DNA of 39,863 bases from JBBSHJ01 sp038253135 (GCA_038253135.1 JBBSHJ010000022.1:1-39863), one strand, 5' to 3'; positions 1 to 8,348 are shown, counted from the stretch's first letter. Made by a program: numbers and translations. Notes: generated by a model from the letters alone, not told the origin.

Positions 1-1202
1 AGCGCGAACCCGTGCGGATTGACGTCCTTCTGCCATCCGTCAGGGACGGTCACGGTGAGGGCGCCGGCGGCGTCGGCGACGGTGGTGCTCTGAGTCGCGA
101 ACGGGTGCAGCGCGATGACGGTGCCGGCCACCGCCGCGACGGCGAGCCCGCCGGCGCCGAGTCCGATCCAGCGCCCCCGCCGTGACTCGTGGGTCGCCGC
201 CTTGCCGTACCGGGGCTCGTCGTCCCCCCGGCCGCCGGCGAGGTGGGCGTGAGGGTCACCGCCGGAGCCCGGCGCGCTCAGCCCGCTGCCCGGCCGCTGC
301 TCGTCCGGCGGCGGATCCTCGGCTGGTACGGCGTCATAGCGCTGGGTCGCGTCGGCGGGCAGGGAAAGCCGCTGGGACCAGGGCTCGCGGTAGCGGTCGA
401 ACGGCACGGTCCACCCGAGCGACGGGCCGGGAAGGGCGACCGCATCGAGCGCGGCCGCGATCTCGGCGCCGCTCGCGTAGCGATCACCGGGCTCGGGCTC
501 GAGGGCCCGGCGGATGACAGCGGCGAGCGCGGAAGGCGTGCCGGGCGGCGGCGTGGAGACCTCCCCCATCCGGCGGCCGGTCAGCATGTGCAGCAGCAAC
601 GCGCCGAGGCCGAAGACGTCCGCCGGCACGCCGACCGCACCGCCGACGATCGCCTGCTCCGGTGCCATGTAGCCCGGCGTACCGGCGGCCATGGTGAAAC
701 CGGACGCGTGCGCCACCGCGCGGGCCAAGCCGAGATCCGCGATGAGGACCCGCTCGCCGGCCTCGTCCTGCCGGGTCACGAAGAGCACGTTCGACGGCTT
801 GATGTCGCGGTGTACGACGCCCAGCCCGTGCAGCACCACCAACCCCCGGGCGACGCCCCGGGCGCAGGTGAGCGCTTGTTCCGGGGTGAAGGTACCGCGC
901 TCGAGCCGCTCCTCAAGCGTGCCGCGATCGGCGTAGGTCATGACGAAGTAGGGCCGACCGTCCGGCAGCTCGCCGATGTCGTGGACCCGGACGATGTGGT
1001 CGGAGTCGGCCCGCCGCAGGATGCGCGCCTCCTCGGCGAAGCGCGAGCGGACGTCGAGCCGGTTGCTCCAGTTGTCCGCCAGCACCTTGACCGCGACATC
1101 GGACTCGAGCAGGTCGTCGCGGGCCAGCCAGACGGTCGCGAATCCACCGGACCCGAGACGTCGGTCGATCCGGTAGCGCTCGATCCGGCTGGGCACGGTC
1201 AT
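1..1202 (-). CDS. Transmembrane serine/threonine protein kinase (Hanks type), 3' end cut by the window
   Basis: Phosphorylates Ser/Thr of target proteins; the catalytic domain is cytoplasmic. From the ATG at 1202 the protein starts MTVPSRIERY. The Gly-rich loop LGSGGFATV lies at residues 16-24, the ATP lysine in VAVK is K39, the catalytic loop HRDIKPSN is at 131-138, and the Mg motif reads DLG (156-158) instead of DFG. GTPGYMAPEQ at 174-183 forms the activation and P+1 segment. A Pro/Asp-rich juxtamembrane linker follows, then one membrane span near residues 345-367. An extracellular segment begins after it and runs off the window; no PASTA repeat is visible in what remains. An in-frame ATG at 1214 is an alternative start; neither has a good ribosome site. 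The gene is divergent from the sigma factor gene, which may share the control region. The kinase call is secure; its target is unknown. Confidence 0.93.
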   Translation of the reverse strand, partial: MTVPSRIERYRIDRRLGSGGFATVWLARDDLLESDVAVKVLADNWSNRLDVRSRFAEEARILRRADSDHIVRVHDIGELPDGRPYFVMTYADRGTLEERLERGTFTPEQALTCARGVARGLVVLHGLGVVHRDIKPSNVLFVTRQDEAGERVLIADLGLARAVAHASGFTMAAGTPGYMAPEQAIVGGAVGVPADVFGLGALLLHMLTGRRMGEVSTPPPGTPSALAAVIRRALEPEPGDRYASGAEIAAALDAVALPGPSLGWTVPFDRYREPWSQRLSLPADATQRYDAVPAEDPPPDEQRPGSGLSAPGSGGDPHAHLAGGRGDDEPRYGKAATHESRRGRWIGLGAGGLAVAAVAGTVIALHPFATQSTTVADAAGALTVTVPDGWQKDVNPHGFA

Positions 1203-1329
1203 CACCCGTATCATGACGGACCGTCGTACCGCGCCGCGCCCACACGGGCGTCCCCAGCGCCCCGCACGGCGGTGCGCTGTCTGTGGTGGCGCAGAATCGG
1301 GCGTCGACATACTCAGAGCGGGGGCATGC

Positions 1330-1881
1330 GTGATCGATCGCAACACCGAGCTGGAGCAGCTGGCCAAGCGGGCCGCGGCGGGTGACGCGGACGCGATGGA
1401 CCGCCTGCTGCGCTGCATCCAGCCGGACGTGATGCGCATCTGCGGGCGGGTGCTGCCGTTCCGTCAGGACGCCGAGGAGGCGTGCCAGGACGCGCTGATG
1501 CGGATCGCCAGCAACCTGCACCGCTTCGAGGGGCGAGCCAAATTCACGACGTGGATGTACACGATCGCGGCGAATTCCGGCCGCCAGACCTACCGCACGC
1601 TCAAGCGTCGCTACCGGGAGTCCACCGTCTCCACCGACGACGCAGCCATCGACCGGGCCGACCCTCGCACGACGAGCGTCATCGCCGGCTCCCGACTCGA
1701 CCTGCTGGACGCGCTCGAGGCGCTCGAGGCACGCACCCCCGAGGCGGCGGCATTCGTGCTGCGCGATCTCGGCGAGCTGTCCTACAACGAGATCGCCGAC
1801 CAGCTCGGCATTCCGGTCGGCACCGCCAAATCGCGCGTGCACGACGCCCGCGTCCGGCTACGGGAGACGCTCACCCGCTAG
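1330..1881 (+). CDS. ECF-type RNA polymerase sigma factor (sigma-70 family)
   Basis: Alternative sigma factor of 183 residues from a GTG start at 1330. Region 2 runs about residues 28-86 (the RFEGRAKFTTWMYTIAANSGR segment is typical region 2.3/2.4). Region 4 runs about 120-180, with the helix-turn-helix LSYNEIADQLGIPVGTAKSR. There is no sigma region 3, as expected for ECF factors. The reading frame stays open back to 1213, but that extension is Arg-rich and unlike the family. The GTG at 1330 is preceded by a G-rich ribosome site near 1318-1323. No anti-sigma gene follows. The neighbour upstream is a divergent membrane kinase, so phosphorylation control is conceivable but not shown. Its regulon cannot be told from the sequence. 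Confidence 0.9.
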   Translation: MIDRNTELEQLAKRAAAGDADAMDRLLRCIQPDVMRICGRVLPFRQDAEEACQDALMRIASNLHRFEGRAKFTTWMYTIAANSGRQTYRTLKRRYRESTVSTDDAAIDRADPRTTSVIAGSRLDLLDALEALEARTPEAAAFVLRDLGELSYNEIADQLGIPVGTAKSRVHDARVRLRETLTR

Positions 1882-1932
1882 CTGCCAAGCGTCGGCCCGA
1901 TCACGACCGCACCTGGGCGCGGCCGGAGCGGC

Positions 1933-1938
1933 TACGCT
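1933..1938 (+). promoter_or_regulatory. Likely -10 box for the two-half protein gene
   Basis: TACGCT fits the TAnnnT consensus and lies 57 bases before the ATG at 1995. That ATG also has a clear GGAGG ribosome site at 1986-1990. No convincing -35 is visible. Confidence 0.4.
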
Positions 1939-1994
1939 GTGCAGCGCTGCCAGGAGCCGGCCCCGGCGGCGATCAGGTCACCTCTGGAGGGCGC

Positions 1995-3179
1995 ATGGAT
2001 TCCAGCGACGACCCGACACTGGTGCCCGTTGAAATCACCATCAACGATCGCACCGGAGTGACGCTGTGGGCGCCGCCGTGGATCGAGGACGGCGAGGAGT
2101 GGCAGGCGTTCCTGGGCTCCGGCGACCGGGTGATGGCGTTCGACAGCGCGGCGGATCTCGCCCGTTACCTGCCCCGCGCCACCGACAACGACCTGTCGGA
2201 CCACCCCGTGTGGGAGATGTATCAGACGCTGCCGACCGCCGAGCTCGAGCCCGATCCGGACTTCCGGTTCGACTTCGACGGTGCGCTCGCGCTGGTCAAG
2301 AAGACGTCGCCGAAGGGCCCGTACGACGAGACCGTCTCGGTGCTCGGCGACCTGGTCGACCTGGCCCAGCGGATCGCCGAATGCACCGACGACGGTCCGC
2401 TGATCAGCATGCTCGACACCGGGACGTTCACCGATCTCGTCGAGGATGCCGATGAGGACGCGCCGGACTGGGACGAGGACGACTGGCAGGAGCTCGTCGA
2501 GGTCATCACCCGGGCGTGGCCGCTCCTGACCGACCGGCTGAGTGCCCGCATCGTGTGGACCGATCCCGACGCAAGCTCAGAGCCGAACACCGAGGACGCG
2601 GGCGCACCCGTCGCGTCGGCCCGACGGACGCCGCCCGAGTCGTCGTCCGCGACCGCGCAACCGGTCGCCCGCGCGGCCGCGACCACCGTGGGCGCTGCGG
2701 CCGCGGCCGGCTCGGCCGCGCGTGCGGAGTCCGAGCCGCCGCTGTCCTCGGCGGAATTCTGGGACGAGATCGGCATCGCGCCCGTGCACCTCACCGTGGC
2801 CCAGGGCACCGGCTACACGCTGCGCTGCTTCGCCGAGGACAGCGCGATCTTCCTCGGCAGCGAGATGGAGATCGACGTCTTCCGGTCGACGGAGGGCCTC
2901 GTTGCGTGGTGCCAGGGGCCGGAGGCGCACGATCTGATCGGATTCGACACGTGGCCGGCCGTCCACGACGCGCCGGAGCTGCCGATCGAGCCGTTGCCGG
3001 AGGACACCTACGATCTCACCGCCGACTCCTTCAAAGCCCGCGAGCTCGCCGGCGACATCGCCGGTTACTGCGAGCTGGCCGGCGTCGCGGACACGCTCGA
3101 CGATGATCCCGACCCCGCCGACCTCAGCTGGAACGAGGTATTGGCCGAGATCACCAGCTGCCTGCGGTGGCACGATTGA
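1995..3179 (+). CDS. Unknown acidic protein made of two related halves
   Basis: 394 residues, no signal peptide and no membrane span, so probably cytoplasmic. GGAGG ends 4 bases before the ATG. I do not recognise the family by name. The N-terminal half (about 6-185) and the C-terminal half (about 260-394) look homologous. Each opens with a beta-rich block: PVEITINDRTGVTLW near residue 9 matches PVHLTVAQGTGYTLR near 262. Each then has a segment ending F-x-S-x-x-x-L (VMAFDSAADLARYL versus IDVFRSTEGLVAWC) followed by a D-L-x-x-x/F-x-x-W motif. Both halves end with a D/E-rich helix containing a W-x-E-(L/V)-x-(E/A)-x-(V/I)-T pattern. The halves are joined by an Ala/Ser-rich linker (about 205-250). 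The duplication suggests an intramolecular dimer. It lies downstream of the sigma factor on the same strand, with its own -10 box. Confidence 0.85.
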   Translation: MDSSDDPTLVPVEITINDRTGVTLWAPPWIEDGEEWQAFLGSGDRVMAFDSAADLARYLPRATDNDLSDHPVWEMYQTLPTAELEPDPDFRFDFDGALALVKKTSPKGPYDETVSVLGDLVDLAQRIAECTDDGPLISMLDTGTFTDLVEDADEDAPDWDEDDWQELVEVITRAWPLLTDRLSARIVWTDPDASSEPNTEDAGAPVASARRTPPESSSATAQPVARAAATTVGAAAAAGSAARAESEPPLSSAEFWDEIGIAPVHLTVAQGTGYTLRCFAEDSAIFLGSEMEIDVFRSTEGLVAWCQGPEAHDLIGFDTWPAVHDAPELPIEPLPEDTYDLTADSFKARELAGDIAGYCELAGVADTLDDDPDPADLSWNEVLAEITSCLRWHD

Positions 3180-3195
3180 CGGCGTCCCGATCCCC

Positions 3196-3213
3196 CACCG
3201 CGATCCAGCGGTG
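3196..3213. terminator. Small GC hairpin between convergent genes
   Basis: CACCGC (3196-3201) pairs with GCGGTG (3208-3213) around a 6-base loop. It lies between the ends of the two-half protein gene and dgoD. There is no T-run, so termination is only a suggestion. Confidence 0.3.
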
Positions 3214-3270
3214 CGGCCGGGTTCGGGGCGGTCGTTCAGGAAGGCAGACTGACGACGGAGCGAGCCGTTC

Positions 3271-4416
3271 TCACCACTCCGTGAAGGCGCCGTCGGGTCG
3301 GCGCCAGATCGGGTTGTGCCAGTCGTGTCCGCTCGCGTCGGCGCGTCGTACCGCCGCCTCGTCGATCTCGATCCCCAGTCCCGGCGCGGTCAGCCGCGGG
3401 ATGACGCCGTCGCTGATGCGCAGGACCTCGGTGTCGACGAGATAGTCGAGCAGGTCGTTGCCGACGTTGTAATGCAAGGCAAGGCTCTGCTCCTGGATGA
3501 GGAAGTTGGGCACAGCGAGGTCGACCTGCAGGCAGGCCGCGAGCGCGATCGGTCCGAGCGGGCAGTGCGGGGCGATGACGGCACCGAAGGTCTCCGCCAG
3601 GGCGGCAATGCGGCGCACCTCGGAGATCCCGCCCGCGTGTGAGAGATCGGGTTGTACGACGGCGAGGCCGGATTGCAGGACGGGCAGGAATTCGGTGCGC
3701 GAATAGAGCCGCTCTCCCGACGCAATAGGCACTTGGGTGTCGGCGATGATCTGCGCGAACGCGTGGGCGTATTCCGGGAGGACAGGCTCCTCCACGAAGA
3801 GCGGGTGGTATGGCGCCAACCGCGGGATGACCCGGCGGGCAGCCATGGGCGTGAACCGGCCGTGGAAATCAATCGCCAGATCGAAGTCGTCGCCGACAGC
3901 TTCGCGTGCGGCCGCGAACCGGGTCTCGATCTCGGCCGTGGCCGCCGGCGTCGGAATGACGTCGAGCGGACCAGCACCATTCATCTTCGCGGCCGTGTAG
4001 CCGTCCCGCTTGCGCTCGGCCGCGAGGGCCGCGACCTCGCTGGGGCGCTCGCCGCCAATGCCGCCATAAACGCGGACCTGCTGGCGGACGGGACCCCCCA
4101 GCAGCTCGTGCACGGGCGCACCACGGACCTTGCCGGCGATGTCCCACAGCGCCTGATCGATGCCGGCGACCGCTGATTGCAGTATGGCTCCACCGCGGTA
4201 GAAGCCGCCCTTGCTCAGCACCTGCCAATGGTCCTCGATCGGCAGCGGGTCGGTGCCGAGCAGCAGCGCCGCGAGCTCGTCGACACAGGTTGCCACGGTC
4301 CGCGCCTTGCCCTCCACGACCGGTTCGCCCCAGCCGACCACCCCGTCGTCGGTCTCGATCCGCAGGAAAAGCCACCGCGGCGGCACCACAAAGGTCTCGA
4401 TCCTGCTGATCCGCAC
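3271..4416 (-). CDS. dgoD: D-galactonate dehydratase (enolase superfamily, MR/MLE subgroup)
   Basis: Dehydrates D-galactonate to 2-dehydro-3-deoxygalactonate, the first step of De Ley-Doudoroff galactonate breakdown. It is 381 residues, the length of E. coli DgoD, which it resembles end to end: PPRW-FL-IETD-GVVGWGEPV near the N-terminus and PHCPLGPIALAAC near residue 283. Mg ligands fall at the expected places: D183 (AIDFHGR), E209 (FVEEPV), E235 (SGERL). H185 and H284 are the catalytic histidines of the family. It starts with GTG at 4416, with GGAG about 9 bases upstream. No other galactonate genes (KDGal kinase, aldolase, transporter, GntR-type regulator) are nearby, so it stands alone. A related acid sugar as substrate cannot be excluded, but the DgoD match is strong. 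Confidence 0.92.
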   Translation of the reverse strand: MRISRIETFVVPPRWLFLRIETDDGVVGWGEPVVEGKARTVATCVDELAALLLGTDPLPIEDHWQVLSKGGFYRGGAILQSAVAGIDQALWDIAGKVRGAPVHELLGGPVRQQVRVYGGIGGERPSEVAALAAERKRDGYTAAKMNGAGPLDVIPTPAATAEIETRFAAAREAVGDDFDLAIDFHGRFTPMAARRVIPRLAPYHPLFVEEPVLPEYAHAFAQIIADTQVPIASGERLYSRTEFLPVLQSGLAVVQPDLSHAGGISEVRRIAALAETFGAVIAPHCPLGPIALAACLQVDLAVPNFLIQEQSLALHYNVGNDLLDYLVDTEVLRISDGVIPRLTAPGLGIEIDEAAVRRADASGHDWHNPIWRRPDGAFTEW

Positions 4417-4556
4417 CGATCATCTCCGGTCAGTCGTCGTCTCCGGTCTCGTTGCCCGCGCCAGTCTGCCGCGCGACGGCGTACCGTGCCGTAACGGCGT
4501 CCCGAATCGGTCGGTTCCGATCGCCGGCGCGGCGGGCGGTGAAGGGAGCCGCGGAG

Positions 4557-5732
4557 ATGGCCGACGAGCTCTCGGGTGGCGGCCCTAATTCCCCACGGCA
4601 CTGGCGCACGATCGCCGCCAGCCTGGTCGCGGTCGCCGCGGTGATCGTGGCGCTCGCCGTGGCGCGCGGGCACAACACTGCGGCGCCGGACGGCCGGCAG
4701 CCGAGCGCACGCTTTCCCTCCCTGTCGACATCGGGGACGTCGACCTGGGGATGGAGCGGCTTCGCGATCACCGACCCGCCGGCCGCCCCCGCGCCACACA
4801 CCTCCCGCGCCGGCCGGGCGCTGCTCGGCGCCGCGGTGCCCTGGACGTTGGCGCTGCGCACACCGACATCGGTGGTCCGCATCGCGATGTCCACCGGGCT
4901 CGTGGAGACCACCGCGTTGCCGAGACTGGCCAGCACCGGGCCGATCTTCTTCCTGGCCAGTAAAAGCGCGCTGCTCGTCCGCCCGCTCGACAATGTCGCC
5001 GGCTTTCGTGTCGCTCCCGGCCGACCGGCGGACCCGCTGCGCGGTGCCTACGATCGGCCGGGAATGTTTCTTGAGGGACCGCGGGCCGATGAGCTCTGGG
5101 TCGAGCAGCGCGAGACGGAGAACCCGCAGTTCGACCTTCTCGACGCGACCGGCCGGCGGCTGGCGACAACCGGTCCGCTGCCGAATTGGCCGGGTGCGGT
5201 GTCGGACGGCTTCGGCGGCGTGCTCAGCCAGCTCGGGACGGCGTGGTACGACGTCGACGGGGCCGGCGCGCGCACGCTGGTCACGACAGGAACGCTCGTC
5301 GCCGCCGGACGGGCGGCGTATGTCATTCGTGAGTGCGCCGCGAGCTGTGTGACGACGGTCGTCAATCGCGACCGCTCGAGCGGTCGGCCCAACGGGTTCC
5401 AGCACATAATCGCGGACGTCGCCGGACCAGGTCCGCTCGACGTGGGCCCGATGTCGCCGGACGGGCGCTATGCGGCCCTGCTCAGCCGCGGCTCCGACTC
5501 CGTCGCGTCCCTGCGCATCGTCGACCTGCGCGACGGGTCGGCCATATCGCTGCCGCGCGAGATCGATCTGACCTCGTCGGGGATTGCCGCGATCGCCTTC
5601 TCCGCCGACAGCCGCTGGTTGCTCGGTATCGCCGCCGGCCACCGGCTGCTGGCCTTCGACCCGTCGACCGGCAAGGCCCGGCCCGTGGGCATCCGGCTCC
5701 CACCGGTGCTGCAGCTCGTGGTTCTGCACTGA
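4557..5732 (+). CDS. Membrane-anchored protein with beta-propeller-like outer domain, unknown role
   Basis: 391 residues from the ATG at 4557, chosen because GAAGGGAG stands 6-8 bases before it; the frame is open further upstream but Arg-rich. A short cytoplasmic N-terminus is followed by one span at about 19-36 (TIAASLVAVAAVIVALAVA). The remainder is predicted to be extracytoplasmic. It contains blade-like strands such as SPDGRYAALLS and FSADSRWLLGIAAGHRLLAFDPSTG, typical of WD40/TolB-like propellers. One Cys pair (CAASC, about residue 262) could form a disulfide. It shares architecture with the protein at 25052-26416. It is convergent with add and followed by a strong hairpin. Function unknown. 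Confidence 0.8.
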   Translation: MADELSGGGPNSPRHWRTIAASLVAVAAVIVALAVARGHNTAAPDGRQPSARFPSLSTSGTSTWGWSGFAITDPPAAPAPHTSRAGRALLGAAVPWTLALRTPTSVVRIAMSTGLVETTALPRLASTGPIFFLASKSALLVRPLDNVAGFRVAPGRPADPLRGAYDRPGMFLEGPRADELWVEQRETENPQFDLLDATGRRLATTGPLPNWPGAVSDGFGGVLSQLGTAWYDVDGAGARTLVTTGTLVAAGRAAYVIRECAASCVTTVVNRDRSSGRPNGFQHIIADVAGPGPLDVGPMSPDGRYAALLSRGSDSVASLRIVDLRDGSAISLPREIDLTSSGIAAIAFSADSRWLLGIAAGHRLLAFDPSTGKARPVGIRLPPVLQLVVLH

Positions 5733-5744
5733 CTGGGCACGGCC

Positions 5745-5782
5745 CGCACGATCATGCCGGCGCCGGGCGAGGCGATCGTGCG
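5745..5782. terminator. Strong hairpin between convergent genes
   Basis: CGCACGATC (5745-5753) and GATCGTGCG (5774-5782) form a perfect 9-bp stem. Its loop is 20 bases and is itself GC-rich. Its place between the convergent ends at 5732 and 5810 suits a bidirectional terminator without a U-tract, common in actinobacteria. Confidence 0.55.
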
Positions 5783-5809
5783 TGGTAAGGGGACGGGCCC
5801 GCCCGCACC

Positions 5810-6898
5810 CTAACCCGCCAACGCGGCGTACCCCGGTTTGATCACCTCGTTGATCAACGCCAGCCGCTGATCGAACGGGACGAACGCGGACTTCATCGCG
5901 TTGATCGTCAGCCACTCGAGATCGGACCATGAATAGCCGAAGGCATCGACGAGCCCGGCCATCTCCGATGTCATCGAGCAGCCACTCATCAGCCGGTTGT
6001 CGGTATTGACCGTGACCCGGAAATGCAGTGTCCGCAGTAGCCCGATCGGATGCGCGAGAATCGATTCCACCGCACCGGTCTGGACATTGGAGGACGGCGC
6101 CATCTCCAGCGGAATGCGCCGATCCCGCACGTAGGACGCGAGCCGGCCGAGCTCGATGCGGCCGTCGTCGTGCACCGCCACGTCGTCGATGATGCGTACG
6201 CCGTGCCCGAGCCGGTCGGCACCGCACCACTGGATCGCTTCCCAGATCGACGGCAGCCCGTAACCTTCGCCGGCATGAATGGTGAAGTGCGCGTTCTCGC
6301 GCCGGAGGTATTCGAAGGCGTCGAGATGGCGGGTCGGTGGATTGCCGGCCTCGGCGCCGGCGATATCAAATCCGACCACGCCCGCGTCGCGATAGCGCAC
6401 CGCCAGCTCGGCGATCTCCCGCGACTGGGCCGCGTGCCGCATCGCGGTCACCAGCGCGACCACGCGGATAGAGCGACCCTCCGCCGCGGCCGTGGCACTG
6501 CCCGCGGCAAAGCCGTCCAGGACGGCCCCGATCACCTCGTCGTGCGTCAGACCGAGCCGGGTGTGCAGCTCGGGCGCGAAGCGGACCTCCGCATAGGCCA
6601 CACCGTCCAGGCCGAGATCGGTCGCGGCCTCGGCGGCCACGCGCTGGATCGCCTCGCGGGTCTGCATCACGCCGACCGTGTGCGCGAAGGTCTCCAGGTA
6701 TCGCTCCAGCGAACCCGAGTGCGCCGCGCCGAGGAACCACTCGCCGAGCGCCCCCGCGTCGGTCGTCGGCAGCCCGTCGTACCCGATCTCGCGCGCCAGC
6801 TCGACCACGGTCTGCGGCCGCAGCCCGCCGTCGAGATGATCGTGCAACAGGACCTTGGGAGCGCTCCGGATGGCGTCGATCAACAGTGGCGTCGGCAT
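5810..6898 (-). CDS. add: Adenosine deaminase
   Basis: Converts adenosine and deoxyadenosine to inosine forms with release of ammonia, in purine salvage. It has 362 residues, normal for the family. Zn and catalytic motifs are in order: HDHLDGG with H19 and H21, HAGEG with H208 and E211, GHG with H232, and NTDN with D300. The ATG at 6898 has no ribosome site, but TAGGTT stands 6 bases before it, pointing to a leaderless transcript. It is the last gene of the nucleoside cluster, 172 bp downstream of deoA. It can therefore be expressed separately as well as by read-through. Confidence 0.96.
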   Translation of the reverse strand: MPTPLLIDAIRSAPKVLLHDHLDGGLRPQTVVELAREIGYDGLPTTDAGALGEWFLGAAHSGSLERYLETFAHTVGVMQTREAIQRVAAEAATDLGLDGVAYAEVRFAPELHTRLGLTHDEVIGAVLDGFAAGSATAAAEGRSIRVVALVTAMRHAAQSREIAELAVRYRDAGVVGFDIAGAEAGNPPTRHLDAFEYLRRENAHFTIHAGEGYGLPSIWEAIQWCGADRLGHGVRIIDDVAVHDDGRIELGRLASYVRDRRIPLEMAPSSNVQTGAVESILAHPIGLLRTLHFRVTVNTDNRLMSGCSMTSEMAGLVDAFGYSWSDLEWLTINAMKSAFVPFDQRLALINEVIKPGYAALAG

Positions 6899-6904
6899 GG
6901 CTGC

Positions 6905-6910
6905 AACCTA
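6905..6910 (-). promoter_or_regulatory. -10 box for a leaderless add transcript
   Basis: TAGGTT on the minus strand, six bases before the add ATG. The spacing puts the transcription start at or next to the A of ATG. The same arrangement is seen at 14384 and 26423. Confidence 0.5.
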
Positions 6911-6970
6911 TCGGCCTCCGGGCGGCCACCCGGCCCGCGCCAGCCCGCCGGGCCCCCGTCGTTGCCCGCG

Positions 6971-7031
6971 TTGACTGGGTCAGTTCTGGCTGCCTCGCCC
7001 GGCGTGTGGTGAGCCAAAGGTGACCAATCAA
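6971..7031. repeat. Short intergenic repeat, copy A, with imperfect terminal inverted repeats
   Basis: The minus strand from 7031 reads TTGATTGGTCACCTTTGGC; 17 of these 19 bases recur at 36707-36725. The left end (6971-6982, TTGACTGGGTCA) is an imperfect inverted match of the right end. The middle also matches copy B in parts (AGTT-CTGG and the GCCGTGT/GGCGTGT segment). It sits between deoA and add. Confidence 0.55.
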
Positions 7032-7070
7032 GCCCGGAGGGCGGGCCGCACCGCGGTCGGAAGCCCGCGG

Positions 7071-8348
7071 CTAGACGACGCGGGAGAGCACCAGGTCGGC
7101 CGGCTCGCACGCCCGGCCGACCTCGACGGCGCCGTCCAGCGCCGCCTCGGCCCGCGGGATGCGGTCCGCGTCGTCGGCGTGCAGCTCCAGTAGGGGCTGG
7201 CCGGCCCGCACCGGCTCGCCCGGTTTGGCCAGCATGACCACCCCGGCCGCGGCCGAGACCGGATCCTCCTTGCGCGCCCGCCCGGCACCCAGCCGCCAGG
7301 CCGCGACCCCGACCGCCAGCGCGTCGAGCCGGGTAAGGACGCCGGTGGCCGGCGCCGGTACGACGTGCACCTCCCGGGCGCGCGGCCGCGGCGCGTCCGG
7401 GTCCCCGCCCTGCGCGCGGATCATCGCCCGCCACGTATCCATCGCCCGGCCATCGCGCAACGCGTCGGCCGGATCGGCGGAAATGCCGGCCACATCGAGC
7501 ATTTCGCGGGCGAGGGCGAGGGTCAGCTCGACCACGTCGGCCGGTCCCCCGCCGGCGAGCACCTCGACCGCCTCGGCCACTTCGAGCGCGTTGCCGGCGG
7601 TCCGCCCGAGCGGGGTGTCCATCGCCGTGATCAGGGCCCGCGTCTTGACCCCGGCCGCCCGGCCGAGCGAGACCATCGTGGCGGCGAGCCGGTGGGCGTC
7701 GGCGCGCGATTTCATGAACGCCCCGGAGCCCACCTTGACGTCGAGCACCAACGCGGACGACCCCTCCGCGATCTTCTTGCTCATGATCGAGCTGGCGATC
7801 AGGGGGATCGACTCGACCGTCCCCGTCACGTCGCGCAACGCGTAGAGCTTGCGGTCAGCCGGCGCCAGGTCGGCGCCCGCGGCGCAGATGACCGCGCCCA
7901 CCGACCGCAGCGTCGCGACGTACTCCTCCGGTGTCAGCTCGGCCCGCCAGCCCGCGATCGATTCGAGCTTGTCGAGCGTGCCGCCGGTGTGCCCGAGCCC
8001 GCGCCCGGACAGCTGCGGTACGGCGGCTCCGCAGGCGGCGACCAGTGGCGCGAGGGGCAGCGTGATCTTGTCGCCCACACCACCGGTCGAATGCTTGTCG
8101 ACGGTCGGCCGGGTAATCATCGACAGGTCGCTGCGCCGGCCCGACTCGACCATCGCCTGGGTCCACCGGGTCAATTCCGGGCCCGACAGGCCGCGCCACA
8201 CGACGGCCATCAGGAATGCCGACATCTGCTCGTCCGCGACCTCCCCGCGCGTGTAGGCGTCGATCAGCCAGTCGACCTGCTCGTCCGAGAGCGACCGGCC
8301 GTCGCGCTTCGCCCGGATGAGATCGACGGCATCGAACGGCTGGTTCAA
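7071..8348 (-). CDS. deoA: Thymidine phosphorylase
   Basis: Splits thymidine and deoxyuridine with phosphate to the base plus 2-deoxyribose-1-phosphate. It has 425 residues. The family signature is present (SGRGLGHTGGTLDKLE), as is the phosphate-binding KHSTGGVGDK loop. The C-terminal lobe has the usual all-beta PYNP_C domain. The start is a TTG at 8348 whose last two bases overlap the cdd stop codon (the TTGA quartet at 8345-8348), so translation is probably coupled to cdd. An in-frame GTG seven codons further in is an alternative. It is part of the nucleoside uptake and salvage cluster. Some actinobacterial homologues also act on uridine; the sequence does not decide this. Confidence 0.94.
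   Translation of the reverse strand: MNQPFDAVDLIRAKRDGRSLSDEQVDWLIDAYTRGEVADEQMSAFLMAVVWRGLSGPELTRWTQAMVESGRRSDLSMITRPTVDKHSTGGVGDKITLPLAPLVAACGAAVPQLSGRGLGHTGGTLDKLESIAGWRAELTPEEYVATLRSVGAVICAAGADLAPADRKLYALRDVTGTVESIPLIASSIMSKKIAEGSSALVLDVKVGSGAFMKSRADAHRLAATMVSLGRAAGVKTRALITAMDTPLGRTAGNALEVAEAVEVLAGGGPADVVELTLALAREMLDVAGISADPADALRDGRAMDTWRAMIRAQGGDPDAPRPRAREVHVVPAPATGVLTRLDALAVGVAAWRLGAGRARKEDPVSAAAGVVMLAKPGEPVRAGQPLLELHADDADRIPRAEAALDGAVEVGRACEPADLVLSRVV

Noticed and set aside
189..1385. Long plus-strand open frame opposite the kinase
   Set aside because: It is antisense to a gene with complete kinase motifs, and its translation is low-complexity with no family likeness.
3251..3264. Fragment resembling the dispersed repeat core (CGACGGAGCGAGC)
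   Set aside because: Only about 13 bases match, which is weak in DNA of this composition.
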